Origin: Neptunomonas concharum
GTDB taxonomy: Bacteria; Pseudomonadota; Gammaproteobacteria; Pseudomonadales; Balneatricaceae
Direction: 5' to 3'
Assembly (NCBI RefSeq): GCF_008630635.1
Contig: NZ_CP043869.1
Span: forward strand, 1,550,001 to 1,614,000
Length of the DNA: 64,000 nt
Shown: in pieces, positions 1 through 8,963 of the stretch
Numbering within the stretch: position 1 is the first letter of the stretch
Layout of the letters: each line of letters opens with the position of its first letter
Made by a program: the position numbers and the translations under genes
The notes under the pieces: model-generated
Database searches by the model: none
What the model was told of the DNA's origin: nothing
What the model saw: only the letters and a program-made list of their open reading frames with translations

Positions 1-4
1 ATCT

Positions 5-36
5 TATAAAAACGGCCACCTGAGGCCCAGGTGGCC
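5..36 (-). terminator. Rho-independent terminator of the exporter operon
   Basis: A 9-bp perfect stem (GGCCACCTG at 14-22 against CAGGTGGCC at 28-36, loop of 5) is followed on the minus strand by a T-run. It lies just past the stop codon of the outer-membrane barrel gene. Confidence 0.85.
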
Positions 37-62
37 ATGGTTTAACATCGTATCCCGGCTTC

Positions 63-1277
63 TTAGAAGTAACGATCCAAGGTTAACTGGATATGGCTAT
101 CATCATCTAAAGCTGATAAAGGATCGCGGCTGTTTTTCGCAGCGAAAAAGCGTCCATCTACACTGACTTTCCAACCACTACCGATACGGCGGCTGGCTTC
201 TACCTGAAAGCTGGTGGAGTGGTAATCCAGATCGTGGATAAATCCGGCTAAAAACTCCGTGCTATTAGCATCATTGAGGGTGATACGAGCACCTGCTGAT
301 ATATCATTTTGGAAAATCGCCGTGGCATCCTCACCTCGTTGATCCCAGCCATATTCCAAGAGCACGCCTAAGTCCGCATCGCTATCGGCAATACCGTAAA
401 AGGTATACTCAAAACCCGCTTGGCTGGCCCAGTAGTGCTCCTTATCGGTATCCCGCCAGATCAACTCGGCCTTCCATAACCAACTGTTTAACGTTGCTTG
501 CAGATCAAAACCGAACTGATTCATCTGTACATAGGTGGGCACCAGCATGGGAGATGATCCGCTTAGATCGAGGGATAGCTCAGGGGTACGCTGTGTGCCC
601 CGAAACCAATAGGTTCCTAAATCAAAATCCCCCACAGAGTGGCTCCAACGAACGGCTAAATCGGTGTGCCACTCCTTGTTGCCTGCTTCATATCGGGCAT
701 TATCTGTATCAACCACAAGGGGTGCTCTTAAGCGGCCCGAACGCCCCGCAAAGGTTTGCTCACGAAAGCCCGGTAATAGGTAAAGATCCACAATCCCCCA
801 ATCCCGAACTAGGGAAAGGTTGATCATCGGTTGGCCGAGTTTATCCTCACTATCGATATCTTCAACGGCGTCGCTTTGGTTGATAACATCGACTAAGTGC
901 TGGAACTCTGTGACTCCCCAGAACACCTTGCGTAATCCACTACGCAGCTCCCAGCCGTCCCCTAGATGAGTCCAGCTAAGTTCACGGATATCAGCGTGAG
1001 TACGCTGATTGTCCTGCTGATCAAGGCGGAAAAACGGCTTAAAGGTGACGGCATCCCCCCCATTATTCATTGCCCAATACATATCGGGCTCAAGGGCTAA
1101 TGAAAGTGCGCCACGCCCACTATGCTGACCTTCGTAAGCGGGGCTCTCCAGAAAACCACGGGCTTCTAAAGAGAGCTTCCCTGATAGCTCAAACTCAACC
1201 TCGGAATCTGCCGTCACCGAACAGGAGAATAACGAGCCGAGCAATACGGTACAAAGCTGTGTATTGATCGACTTCAT
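63..1277 (-). CDS. Outer-membrane beta-barrel protein of an MMPL exporter operon
   Basis: A 404-residue protein with a cleavable signal peptide (about residues 1-23, ending SVTA) and no cytoplasmic-type motifs. The mature part is rich in alternating aromatic and polar strands and ends in Tyr-Phe, the aromatic C-terminus typical of BAM-inserted porins. It is the last gene of a TetR-MMPL-LolA-like-barrel operon, only 1 bp after the LolA-like gene. That context suggests it completes an envelope-spanning route for a hydrophobic compound or lipid. It resembles DUF1302-type barrels found beside such exporters, but I cannot assign the family firmly or name the substrate. Confidence 0.75.
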   Translation of the reverse strand: MKSINTQLCTVLLGSLFSCSVTADSEVEFELSGKLSLEARGFLESPAYEGQHSGRGALSLALEPDMYWAMNNGGDAVTFKPFFRLDQQDNQRTHADIRELSWTHLGDGWELRSGLRKVFWGVTEFQHLVDVINQSDAVEDIDSEDKLGQPMINLSLVRDWGIVDLYLLPGFREQTFAGRSGRLRAPLVVDTDNARYEAGNKEWHTDLAVRWSHSVGDFDLGTYWFRGTQRTPELSLDLSGSSPMLVPTYVQMNQFGFDLQATLNSWLWKAELIWRDTDKEHYWASQAGFEYTFYGIADSDADLGVLLEYGWDQRGEDATAIFQNDISAGARITLNDANSTEFLAGFIHDLDYHSTSFQVEASRRIGSGWKVSVDGRFFAAKNSRDPLSALDDDSHIQLTLDRYF

Positions 1278-1278
1278 A

Positions 1279-2085
1279 TTAGCGTGCTCGCTTCAAGGAG
1301 TTCTTATTGAAGTCTGAGTCATCTAAGCCTGTACTGAACTGGTAATCTTTCCAGCGCAGGTCGGTGCTTTTTTTGCTCTGGTGGTTTTCCATCTTCATCA
1401 GATCAGGGCGCCAGTGTTTGTTTAGGTACTGCTGGTAGTCATGGTAAGTCAGGGTTTTTAGCAAAGCGTCTTTACGATCATAAAAAACAACCTTCTGTAA
1501 GCGCAGCTCTCTCTGGTCAACCCATACCACACGTCGGGTATAACCGGAGTATTGGTCGACCGGGTATTGCTCGATGACATGGCACTGCTCTGCGCCACAG
1601 GCCTCTTCGCGCAGGTATTTATAGGTGTATTTCTCGATTTCAAACGAAGTCAGATCTTCATAAGCAAACTCTGACCCCATAAAAGGGCCGGACTTATTGC
1701 GTGATGCAATACGTTTGACACGCTTTAACGCAGGTAGATAAAGCCATTGATCATCTGCGCCCACGGGGTGAGAAAAGCTTAAAAACGCCGTGCCTTTTAC
1801 ATCCAGTGGCTTATCAAAAATACTCAAGCTTTTGTCGCCATCATTTGCCATTTCCAAAGACTTCAGACGAATCTCGCGGATGCTTTCTTCACCTTGGCTA
1901 TTGCGAAGTATCATGACCATTTCAGCTTGAAGGTCTTTCCAGCCATCATCCTTAACTTTTGTATCCTGAGAGATACGTAGGCCTTTTTCCTCTGCCGTCT
2001 CAGCTGAGGCTTGCAGAGAGACGCTAGCTGTTAAGGCAAATGCGCCTGCCAGTAACCAGTGTGAAAAAGATTTAAATGTGTTCAT
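1279..2085 (-). CDS. Periplasmic outer-membrane lipoprotein-sorting (LolA-like) protein
   Basis: A 268-residue protein with a signal peptide (to about residue 28, ASA before ETAEEKG). The body has the pattern of the 'outer membrane lipoprotein-sorting protein' family, a LolA/LolB-like half-barrel usually encoded with MMPL exporters. The WLYLPALKRVKRIASRNKSG segment around residues 113-132 is characteristic of that family. The gene overlaps the end of the exporter gene by 4 bp (ATGA), so the two are translationally coupled. By family, it likely carries a lipid or hydrophobic ligand across the periplasm between exporter and barrel. It is distinct from the true lolA at 61800. The ligand is unknown. 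Confidence 0.8.
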   Translation of the reverse strand: MNTFKSFSHWLLAGAFALTASVSLQASAETAEEKGLRISQDTKVKDDGWKDLQAEMVMILRNSQGEESIREIRLKSLEMANDGDKSLSIFDKPLDVKGTAFLSFSHPVGADDQWLYLPALKRVKRIASRNKSGPFMGSEFAYEDLTSFEIEKYTYKYLREEACGAEQCHVIEQYPVDQYSGYTRRVVWVDQRELRLQKVVFYDRKDALLKTLTYHDYQQYLNKHWRPDLMKMENHQSKKSTDLRWKDYQFSTGLDDSDFNKNSLKRAR

Positions 2086-4391
2086 GCTGTTGCTCCTTGT
2101 TTGGCTTTGGCGGCTCGTTTATCCATTAGCATTAATAGCGGTGGGAGGAATAGGAAATCGACAATCAAAGCAATTAAGATGGTGACCGCGGTTAGCAAGC
2201 CCATATCGGCATTAATCTTGAAGCTGGATTGAGCTAGGACCATAAAGCCTGCTACCAATACCAGTGTTGTGATCCAAAGGGCTTTGCCTACGCTCGCAAA
2301 AGCGTAATGCACCGCTTCAATAGAATCTTTGTTTTTATCTTCACGGGCATGACGGTATTTGCTCAAAAAGTGTACGGTATCATCTACCACGATACCTAGG
2401 GTCATACCGGCAACCACCGAAAGTGCTAACCCCACCTGACCATCAATAAAGTACCACAGACCAAAGCCCATGGCCGCGGGTGCCAGATTAGGCAGTAAGC
2501 TGATTACCCCATAGCGGAACGAGCGCAGAGCAAGCCCAAGTAGCGCAGAGATTAACACCAAGGCAAAGGAGATACCCAGCAGCATGCTGGTGATATTACG
2601 CTGGCCAATATGAGAGAACATCAAACTGGGACTGGCTATGGTTACTTCATATTGAGGTGCATGGGTAGCAAACCAGCCATAGAGACGGCTTTCTAAATCG
2701 ATCTGTTCATTACTGGTGAGGTTCTTAAAGGTTCCTACAACACGAACAGAAGATTTATCGACGTTGAGCTGGTTATTAAGATCCAGCCCGTAAGGGAGTG
2801 ACATCTCATATAACAGCAGGTATTGAGCCGATAACTCCCGGCTTTCGGGCAGTTTATAATAGCTCAGGTCATCCCCGTGCATATTTTTGTTAAGGCGCTT
2901 AATGATGTCTGTGAGGGTATTAACATGGTCGGTTTCAGGCTGGGTACGCAACCATTCGCTGAAATCATCCACGGCTTTTAGGTAAGCAGGCTCGTTAATT
3001 CCACTAGAGGTGCCAGAGTCGATGGATATCTCCATCGAGGTTAAGCCAGAGAGGTGATCTTGCATAAAATCAGTGGCTTGCCTGAATGGCACGCTGGTAT
3101 CAAAGTACTTAACAAAATCATCGTTGAGTTTATTAAGGGGTAAAAACAGTACCAGCCCGATCATGATTACGCTCATACCCGGCAGCAGAAAGTTGCGCTT
3201 CTCGATAACAAAGTGCGAGAGCTTCTCCATTGCACCGTTATGACCTTCGGGGCGAGGTTTTACCTTCACAGGCAGCAACATCAGCAGGGCAGGGAACAGC
3301 GTAATCGAGAACACAAACGCCAACATCACACCGGCAGCAACCATATTTCCTAAGTCACGGAAAGGCGGCGAATCTGAGAAATTCATACTCAAAAAGCCAA
3401 TAGCGGTCGTTGCGCTGGTTAAGAAAATAGGGCCAAAGTTGATGCGTAAACTGGTTTTGAGGGCATCCTTTTTCTTGGCTCCGTGGCGCAATTCATAGAA
3501 GAAGGATGTCAGAATGTGAACGCAATCAGCCACGGCTAAGGTCATGACCATAGTGGGTGTACTAGCGGATGGGCCGGTTAGGTAAAAGCCTGTCCATCCT
3601 GCAAGCCCCATTGTACTGGCGATCGAGAAAATAATAATCAGTACTGTAGCAATGGTGCCGCTGAAGGTCCTCAGCAAAAAGATCATCGCGATAATGATCA
3701 CACCAAACATAAGTGGAATCAGTGTCTTACTGTCGTTTTGTGAAGATTCAGCAAAACTGTTGTTCATCATCACCATGCCGGATAAATACACATCCGTATC
3801 GGGGTTGGCCGCCAAGAATTGCTCGCGCATATCACGAACTTTAGTGACTATCTCAGGCACCTCTGCGACAGGGTTGATACCGGGTAGCTGCACAGTTACG
3901 TTGACGACCGTGACCTTGCCATCATCCGAGATCAGCTTGCGCTTCATGAGGGGCTCATTAACCGCAATGGCTTGTAATGCAGGCATCTGCTCAGGGGTTA
4001 AGTCAGATGGCTCTAGGACCAGATCCTCAACGATCAAATCATCCTCTTCCGCCGTAGTATGTTGGAAGTTAGTGATAGAATCGACGCGGTTAGAGTAGGG
4101 GATCTGCCAAGATTCCGTTGTGAGTTCGTGGATGGCGGTTAATCTATCGGGGGTAAATACACCCCCCTCTTTTGGGGCGATAATAAAGGCGACATTATCG
4201 CTTTTATTATAGATTTTCTGCATCGACTCAAAAGAGGTTAACTGTGGGTTTTGCTCACTAAAGAACACCCGATAGTCGCTTTTGAATACCAAATTCTTAG
4301 CGCCAGCAGCAGCGGCTATGATCAGTATTATGCCGATGAGCAGCACCTTTATGGGGTGCTCTATCGCAGCATTGTAGACTCGCTCTTTCAT
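2082..4391 (-). CDS. MMPL/RND-superfamily exporter
   Basis: A 769-residue inner-membrane transporter. One TM helix lies near residues 14-34, followed by a large periplasmic loop (about 35-220). A first block of about five helices (about 220-375) contains a conserved segment, TLAVADCVHI. A second helix with loop and a second helix block (about 600-760) repeat this, including GIVVDDTVHF. The paired (A/V)D-x-x-H segments on equivalent helices are the proton-relay pattern of sterol-sensing-like/MMPL exporters. It is the core of the operon with the LolA-like protein and barrel. It begins 58 bp after the TetR gene, so it is probably co-transcribed with it. The substrate cannot be told from sequence. 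Confidence 0.88.
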   Translation of the reverse strand: MKERVYNAAIEHPIKVLLIGIILIIAAAAGAKNLVFKSDYRVFFSEQNPQLTSFESMQKIYNKSDNVAFIIAPKEGGVFTPDRLTAIHELTTESWQIPYSNRVDSITNFQHTTAEEDDLIVEDLVLEPSDLTPEQMPALQAIAVNEPLMKRKLISDDGKVTVVNVTVQLPGINPVAEVPEIVTKVRDMREQFLAANPDTDVYLSGMVMMNNSFAESSQNDSKTLIPLMFGVIIIAMIFLLRTFSGTIATVLIIIFSIASTMGLAGWTGFYLTGPSASTPTMVMTLAVADCVHILTSFFYELRHGAKKKDALKTSLRINFGPIFLTSATTAIGFLSMNFSDSPPFRDLGNMVAAGVMLAFVFSITLFPALLMLLPVKVKPRPEGHNGAMEKLSHFVIEKRNFLLPGMSVIMIGLVLFLPLNKLNDDFVKYFDTSVPFRQATDFMQDHLSGLTSMEISIDSGTSSGINEPAYLKAVDDFSEWLRTQPETDHVNTLTDIIKRLNKNMHGDDLSYYKLPESRELSAQYLLLYEMSLPYGLDLNNQLNVDKSSVRVVGTFKNLTSNEQIDLESRLYGWFATHAPQYEVTIASPSLMFSHIGQRNITSMLLGISFALVLISALLGLALRSFRYGVISLLPNLAPAAMGFGLWYFIDGQVGLALSVVAGMTLGIVVDDTVHFLSKYRHAREDKNKDSIEAVHYAFASVGKALWITTLVLVAGFMVLAQSSFKINADMGLLTAVTILIALIVDFLFLPPLLMLMDKRAAKAKQGATA

Positions 4392-4449
4392 AATAACTCC
4401 GTTTAAAGACGGCTAATCACGTTATAGTTTTCGATTGGCACGATGGTTG

Positions 4450-5202
4450 TCAGACAGCCAGCACAACACCTCGCGCCTCCAGTTGGGTTACTTCTTCTTT
4501 AAAAGTTTCATGCTTTAATCGGTGTAAAGTGGTCGACCAGTCAAACTCATGGCTATAGGGCCGTAAACGCATCCCATCAAACAACAGGGCGACGTTATTC
4601 AATAACTCCCGCTCAACGACCATCCCGGTACGTTTACCGCAGCGCTCAACATCTTCAAGCAACAGCGCATTCGTACCAAAGCTCAGGCTCCAGCAGGCAA
4701 AGCCCAGCTGTTCAATGGTCATAGACACAGGGAGATCCATCAGGTTTTGCGCTAACGCGTCTTGAAAAACTGAGGTTACCGGCTCAAATAACTGACTTTC
4801 TAAAATGAGGTTTGCTTGTTTTTGGCGTTCAGATGCTTTATCGGTGATATTGGATGTTTTGGCCGATAGCACCAGCATAAACTGGGTCGGGTAGAGACGT
4901 GCATAAAGCATATAAGCAAAATGGATCGCTAAGCCGCGCTCGCGCGGGATGCCATCAAAGCGCTCTGCTCGCAAAAAGAGGTCGGCTAAAATTGTCATGC
5001 CGCTATTACACAAGGCAAGGAGGATATCTTCCTTGCCAGAGAAGTGGTTATAGATCGTCCCCTTTGAGAAGGGCAACTCCTTAACTAGTTTATCGACGGT
5101 TAGGGTGGCGATACTCTCTTGCTGGATGTAGCGTAAGGCGGCTGCAAGGATCTGCGCTTCACGCGCATGCTGTGTGGCTGAATCAATAATTTTAGGCGAC
5201 AT
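4450..5202 (-). CDS. TetR-family transcriptional regulator of the exporter operon
   Basis: A 250-residue protein with an N-terminal TetR helix-turn-helix (about residues 14-60; SKGTIYNHFSGKEDIL is the recognition-helix signature). The C-terminal all-helical ligand-binding part has no recognisable subfamily. It is first in the minus-strand operon and lies 18 bp below a perfect 15-bp palindrome at 5221-5235. That supports autoregulation and control of the downstream exporter. No clear Shine-Dalgarno precedes the ATG (ATTACCC only), so the transcript may be nearly leaderless or weakly translated. It is likely a repressor that senses the exported compound, which is inference. Confidence 0.85.
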   Translation of the reverse strand: MSPKIIDSATQHAREAQILAAALRYIQQESIATLTVDKLVKELPFSKGTIYNHFSGKEDILLALCNSGMTILADLFLRAERFDGIPRERGLAIHFAYMLYARLYPTQFMLVLSAKTSNITDKASERQKQANLILESQLFEPVTSVFQDALAQNLMDLPVSMTIEQLGFACWSLSFGTNALLLEDVERCGKRTGMVVERELLNNVALLFDGMRLRPYSHEFDWSTTLHRLKHETFKEEVTQLEARGVVLAV

Positions 5203-5220
5203 GGGTAATTAAATTCTATA

Positions 5221-5235
5221 TTGACGATTCGTCAA
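5221..5235. promoter_or_regulatory. TetR-type operator palindrome
   Basis: TTGACGATTCGTCAA is a perfect inverted repeat (TTGACGA/TCGTCAA about a central T) starting 19 bp upstream of the TetR ATG. On the minus strand its TTGACG half also matches a -35 hexamer, so a bound repressor would block the promoter. No second copy was seen between the TetR and MMPL genes, which fits one autoregulated operon. Confidence 0.7.
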
Positions 5236-5271
5236 AAATAAACCAATACACCCTGCATGTAAAATGAAAAT

Positions 5272-6090
5272 TTAGTTAATTCTTCGTTTCAGCCCACGAT
5301 CCGCCATGATACGGGTAGAGATCTCCTCGATAGAAAAAGTCGTCGTATTAATAAACGGAAGCTGTTGCTGCTTGAATAGCTGCTCCACATAACGAACTTC
5401 GGTATCGCATTGGGTTAGCGAAGAGTAACGGCTATTGGGGCGGCGCTCATGGCGAATAGCGGCCAACTGAAAAGGATCAATAGTCAGCCCATAAAGCTTA
5501 TCTTTGTAGGGCTTGAGGCTCTCGGGCAGGCCATCCAGCTCCAGATCCTCCTCTGTTAACGGGTAATTTGCCGCGCGGATACCAAACTGTAACGCCATAT
5601 ACAGGCAGGTAGGGGTTTTACCGCAACGGGATACACCCACCAAAATAATATCTGCCCGGTCATACTGTTTGGTACGCGCCCCATCATCATTATCAATGGC
5701 AAAATTCACCGAATCGATCCGGTCTTTATAACGGGTCGCCTCCACAATACCGTGAGATTTACCCACGCTATAGGAGGAATCAATACCAAATTCATGCTCA
5801 AGTGGCTTGATAAAGGTAGAAAACACATCAATCTTCAAAGCGTCGCAACCATTAAGCACGGTGCGAATCTCGTTATTGACGATGGTATCAATCAAAATAG
5901 GCCTGACCCCATCCTGAGCGGCAGCGGCTTGAATCGTCTGTACAGCCACGGCTGCTTTCTCGGGTGAATCGATATAAGGCAGCGTAATCTTCTCCAGCTC
6001 CACGCCATCAAACTGGGCTAACAAACTATTACCCAACGCCTCTGCCGTAATACCCGTACCATCAGAAATAAAAAACACCGAACGCTTCAT
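5272..6090 (-). CDS. ppsR: PEP synthase regulatory protein (bifunctional kinase/pyrophosphorylase)
   Basis: A DUF299-family protein that inactivates PEP synthase by ADP-dependent phosphorylation of an active-site Thr and reactivates it by Pi-dependent removal. The start used here is the ATG at 6090, giving [13 protein letters not shown] and 272 residues, the family length, with AGGTAGG upstream. An upstream in-frame extension of 33 residues is not supported. The P-loop-like [10 protein letters not shown] is at about residues 152-161. Its target ppsA lies divergently at 19047. The two are often adjacent, but here the accessory region separates them. Confidence 0.95.
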   Translation of the reverse strand: MKRSVFFISDGTGITAEALGNSLLAQFDGVELEKITLPYIDSPEKAAVAVQTIQAAAAQDGVRPILIDTIVNNEIRTVLNGCDALKIDVFSTFIKPLEHEFGIDSSYSVGKSHGIVEATRYKDRIDSVNFAIDNDDGARTKQYDRADIILVGVSRCGKTPTCLYMALQFGIRAANYPLTEEDLELDGLPESLKPYKDKLYGLTIDPFQLAAIRHERRPNSRYSSLTQCDTEVRYVEQLFKQQQLPFINTTTFSIEEISTRIMADRGLKRRIN

Positions 6091-6482
6091 AACACACCTA
6101 CCTAAATCGAAGGCGAGACTATAGCAAATAAGTACCACTGTGTGCATAAGCGCGACTTTAGTGATGAATACACGTTCTCGACTGGGCAAATCATGAAACA
6201 GGTTAATATCAGATGGATAATGTAAGGCTCAAGGAAGATAACGAGCATGCGGATGAATAAAGTGTTAACTTTTCAGCCCTAATTATCCTCAAATCGCCTC
6301 AGTGCTCGATGCACTGGGGCTTTCAGCGTTTATCAAGCGGAATTACTCAAAAAATGAAATTGGAGCCTTAACTGTTGGTGAGCACCTACGAGTAGGTGCG
6401 ATATTGATTTTGAGCTCATGGTGTTTTGTAATGCAATATCGCTTTTTCTAGCAGCTTTAAAGAATAGTCGACTATGGTGTCA
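6091..6482. other. Non-coding stretch with several hairpins between ppsR and the integron
   Basis: No gene was found. A 10-bp GC-rich stem with one G-U pair lies at 6296-6320. A perfect 8-bp stem with a 2-nt loop (GCACCTAC/GTAGGTGC) lies at 6382-6399. A 9-bp inverted repeat (GCGATATTG 6398-6406, CAATATCGC 6434-6442) is followed by TTTTT, which would look like a plus-strand terminator. This is the outer edge of the integron, 3' to intI. Confidence 0.5.
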
Positions 6483-7450
6483 TCATAGGATGCCATCTAA
6501 AGGGCTATTAGTTCCCGCAAAATGTTGCCCAATAACGTGTGTGTAAATCTGTGTTGTTGAAACGTCGCTATGTCCCAACAGCTCTTGGACTGTTCGAATG
6601 TCTCTGCCAGCCATTAGAAGGTGAGTTGCAAACGAATGCCTAAAAGTATGGCAATTCACTCGCTTGGTTGGGATGTTAGCTAATTGAACTGCTTTTTTGA
6701 GTGTTTTTCGAGGTACTGAGTCATGAAGATGATGACGACAAAGTTCTCCCGTTAATGGATGAGGGTATAAACTAGTCGAAGGAAATAAATACATCCAACT
6801 CAATTGTCGAAATGCATTGGGATATTTTTTGCTTAACGCAAAAGGCAGCGAAGGCCCGTAGCCTCTTCTATTGTCTTGTTGTTGAAGTAATTTCACCGTT
6901 TCAATTTGCTTTGAAATACTGCCTTCTAACTTTCTGCTCAAAATAGTCGTTCGATCTTTATTACCCTTGCTGCATCGAACAACCAGGCTGCCTTGCTCCA
7001 AGTTTAAATCTTGAACTCTAATTCTCAGACACTCACTGATCCTAAGACCGCTACCATACAGCAATGCAAATATCAGCCTATCTCGCTCACTCTCAATTTG
7101 ATCAAAAATCGATTTAACCTCATTGGCAGAGAGTACTGACGGCAAGCGCCGACCTTGTTTGGCATGCTGAAAACCAAGATCTCCAAGGGGCTGTTCAAGT
7201 ACTTTGTTATACAAAAATGCGAGCGCATTCAGAGCAGATTTTGAGTGTTAATAGCAACATGTTGCTCGGTTGCCAGAAAAGAAAGAAAGGCTCTTACCTC
7301 GCAGGCTCCCATCTGATTAGGGTGCTTAAGCTGATGGAATCTAATGAAATAACGAATCCAGTATAAGTAAGACTTTTCCGTTTTCATGCTGTAGCCACGT
7401 ATACGCAACTCGCTTCGAAGGTGATTCATAAAAGGGCTGGAAGACATCAC
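6483..7450 (-). pseudogene. intI: Integron integrase, single-base frameshift
   Basis: A tyrosine recombinase of the IntI class in two overlapping frames. The N-terminal SAM-like domain (7229-7450) begins after an AAGGAG Shine-Dalgarno and runs to INTQNLL-stop. The catalytic domain continues in another frame from about 7240. Adding one A to the AAAA run near 7230-7233 gives the uninterrupted reading INTQKSALNALAFLYNKVLE. The catalytic part keeps Arg in GSGLRISECL, HTFRHSFATHLL, LLGHSDVSTTQIYTHV, and the IntI-specific extra segment (KKYPNAFRQLSWMYLFPS, then RRHH-like CRHHLHDS). Only the frame is broken, so the loss is recent or a sequencing error. Confidence 0.9.
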
Positions 7451-7478
7451 ACACTCCTTGTGGATATATTGCTCTAAG

Positions 7479-7513
7479 CTGTATAAATATACAGTTTATT
7501 TTTGCCTTCGCAA
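7479..7513 (-). promoter_or_regulatory. intI promoter with LexA (SOS) box
   Basis: CTGTATAAATATACAG (7479-7494) is a perfect CTG-N10-CAG LexA box. On the minus strand, a -35 TTGCGA (7508-7513), a 16-bp spacer and a -10 TATATT (7486-7491) place the box directly over the -10 element. It starts 29 bp upstream of the intI start. SOS control of integron integrases is established in class 1 and Vibrio integrons. Confidence 0.9.
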
Positions 7514-7640
7514 GTTTGATGCTTACTTTTATGATCTGAATGCTATTCACTTTCTTGATCTGTCATGGAAGCGTTAGTGAAAGTGTATTAAGATCAATAA
7601 CTAACCAATGACACAGCCAGAATAACGTGCTGTGGATAAA

Positions 7641-7649
7641 TGATATAAT
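7641..7649 (+). promoter_or_regulatory. Candidate cassette promoter (Pc), extended -10
   Basis: TGATATAAT is an extended -10 (TGnTATAAT) on the plus strand between intI and the first cassette, pointing at the array. No good -35 was found at 16-18 bp, so it would depend on the TG extension. Position and direction fit a Pc promoter; activity is inference. Confidence 0.4.
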
Positions 7650-7703
7650 GCGCATGCTTGATTTTGTGTTTTGAATTGCTATGGGGGAAGCCATAAAAAT
7701 GCT

Positions 7704-7723
7704 TATAAAACAAATCGTTAGAA
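7704..7723 (+). other. Probable attI recombination site
   Basis: AAAACAAATCGTTAGAAG is similar to the attI1 core region (AAACAAAGTTAGGC), with the crossover triplet GTT at 7717-7719. It lies between intI and the first cassette gene, as expected. Another GTTATAT at 7778-7784 is an alternative. The rest of 7495-7823 contains no gene that I can support. Confidence 0.55.
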
Positions 7724-7823
7724 GGTTTTTTTCAGGGCTTCGGCAATGTGTAAACGCGCATGCGCACTATTAAAATGTTATATTTTTATCAGCACCGAGT
7801 GCACATAAAGGAAATTGTCGTAA

Positions 7824-8963
7824 ATGAAAAATGAATTTAGCAAAAGGAACATTTACCCATCACCAGCTGATGCTTTTAAGTTCTCATTGGAGCCTATAGA
7901 GAGTATTAAAGATGATGCATTAATTGTTTTAGATGCTAATGTACTTTTACTCCCTTTTACAACTAATGTAAAAAATGTAGAAGCTATAAAAACTGTTTAT
8001 GAGCAGCTCGTTCAAAGTGATAAAATCTTCTTACCAGCTCAAGCAGTAAGAGAGTATTTAGACAATAGAGCTAAGAAACTTACAGATATAAATGAAGCTT
8101 TACAAAAAAAATCGAACCAAAGCTTCAATTATGTTGGTGCTCACCCGCTGTTAGAAAGTTTAGATGAATTCAAGGCAGTCTTAGGGTTAGAAAGTAATCT
8201 GAAAGAAGCAATTAAAGACTATCAAAATAAAATACGAGAAACATTAACAGCAGTTCAAAGATGGGGGTGGAATGACCCTGTCAGTAAAATGTATCAAGAA
8301 GTCTTGGCTGAGCGAGTCTTGAATGATGAAGAAGTGAATGTCGAAGAAATCGCTCAAGATCTCGACAATCGTAATACTTTAAAAATACCGCCAGGATATA
8401 AAGACCAAAATAAGGATCAAAACCAAGCAGGTGATTTACTGATTTGGCATGAAATTCTTACTATAGCCAAAGAAAAAGAACAACATGTAATATTTGTTTC
8501 TGGTGATGAGAAAGTCGATTGGTGGCATCAAAGCGGAAAGAGCCCTTTGTACCCAAGGTTTGAATTGGTGGATGAGTTTAGAGAAAAAACGTCAGGCAAA
8601 TCATTTCATATTGTTAGCCTATCTAAGCTATTAGAGTTATTTGAAACAGATGAAGAAGTCGTAGCGTCAATAAAAGACTCTGAAAAGCTGGCTAAGTCAG
8701 AAACACCTGAAAAAACAACACCTAAAAAGAGAAGCCCATCATATGATCCTGATTGCGAGTATAGGAAACACTTAAAAATACCTATGTCACATGGCTTGTT
8801 AGTAAGTCATGAAAAATGGAAAGTTAAAGGTGGGTATGACACTGATACATATTCTATTACTGAAATAAATGAAAATGGTGAAGTTGAAAACGAATATGAG
8901 CTATTTGATAGCACAAAAACAACACCACCATTTAGTCGAGAAATTTACGGTAAAAAAATATAA
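7824..8963 (+). CDS. PIN-like domain nuclease (PIN_8 type), cassette 1
   Basis: A 379-residue protein. The N-terminal 250 residues form a PIN-like nuclease domain. Acidic metal-site motifs are LIVLDANVLLLPF (Asp near residue 38), an acidic Glu in AQAVREYLDNRA, GDLLIWHEIL (about 203-212) and VIFVSGDEKVDWW (about 221-233). This pattern matches the PIN-like family often encoded in defence islands. The C-terminal 100 residues are charged and unassigned. The preceding sequence AAGGAAATTGTCGTAA gives an AAGGA ribosome site. The TAA stop lies inside the attC R'' box, as is usual for cassette genes. It is likely a metal-dependent RNase; the target is unknown. Confidence 0.8.
   Translation: MKNEFSKRNIYPSPADAFKFSLEPIESIKDDALIVLDANVLLLPFTTNVKNVEAIKTVYEQLVQSDKIFLPAQAVREYLDNRAKKLTDINEALQKKSNQSFNYVGAHPLLESLDEFKAVLGLESNLKEAIKDYQNKIRETLTAVQRWGWNDPVSKMYQEVLAERVLNDEEVNVEEIAQDLDNRNTLKIPPGYKDQNKDQNQAGDLLIWHEILTIAKEKEQHVIFVSGDEKVDWWHQSGKSPLYPRFELVDEFREKTSGKSFHIVSLSKLLELFETDEEVVASIKDSEKLAKSETPEKTTPKKRSPSYDPDCEYRKHLKIPMSHGLLVSHEKWKVKGGYDTDTYSITEINENGEVENEYELFDSTKTTPPFSREIYGKKI

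Noticed and set aside
3652-4098. A 148-residue plus-strand frame inside the MMPL exporter gene
   Set aside because: It lies antisense to a well-supported transporter and has no ribosome site or family features.
7230-7233. Programmed ribosomal frameshifting in intI
   Set aside because: The CAAAATC context is not a known slippery site for a needed +/-1 shift, and integron integrases are not known to use recoding. A plain mutation or sequencing error is simpler.
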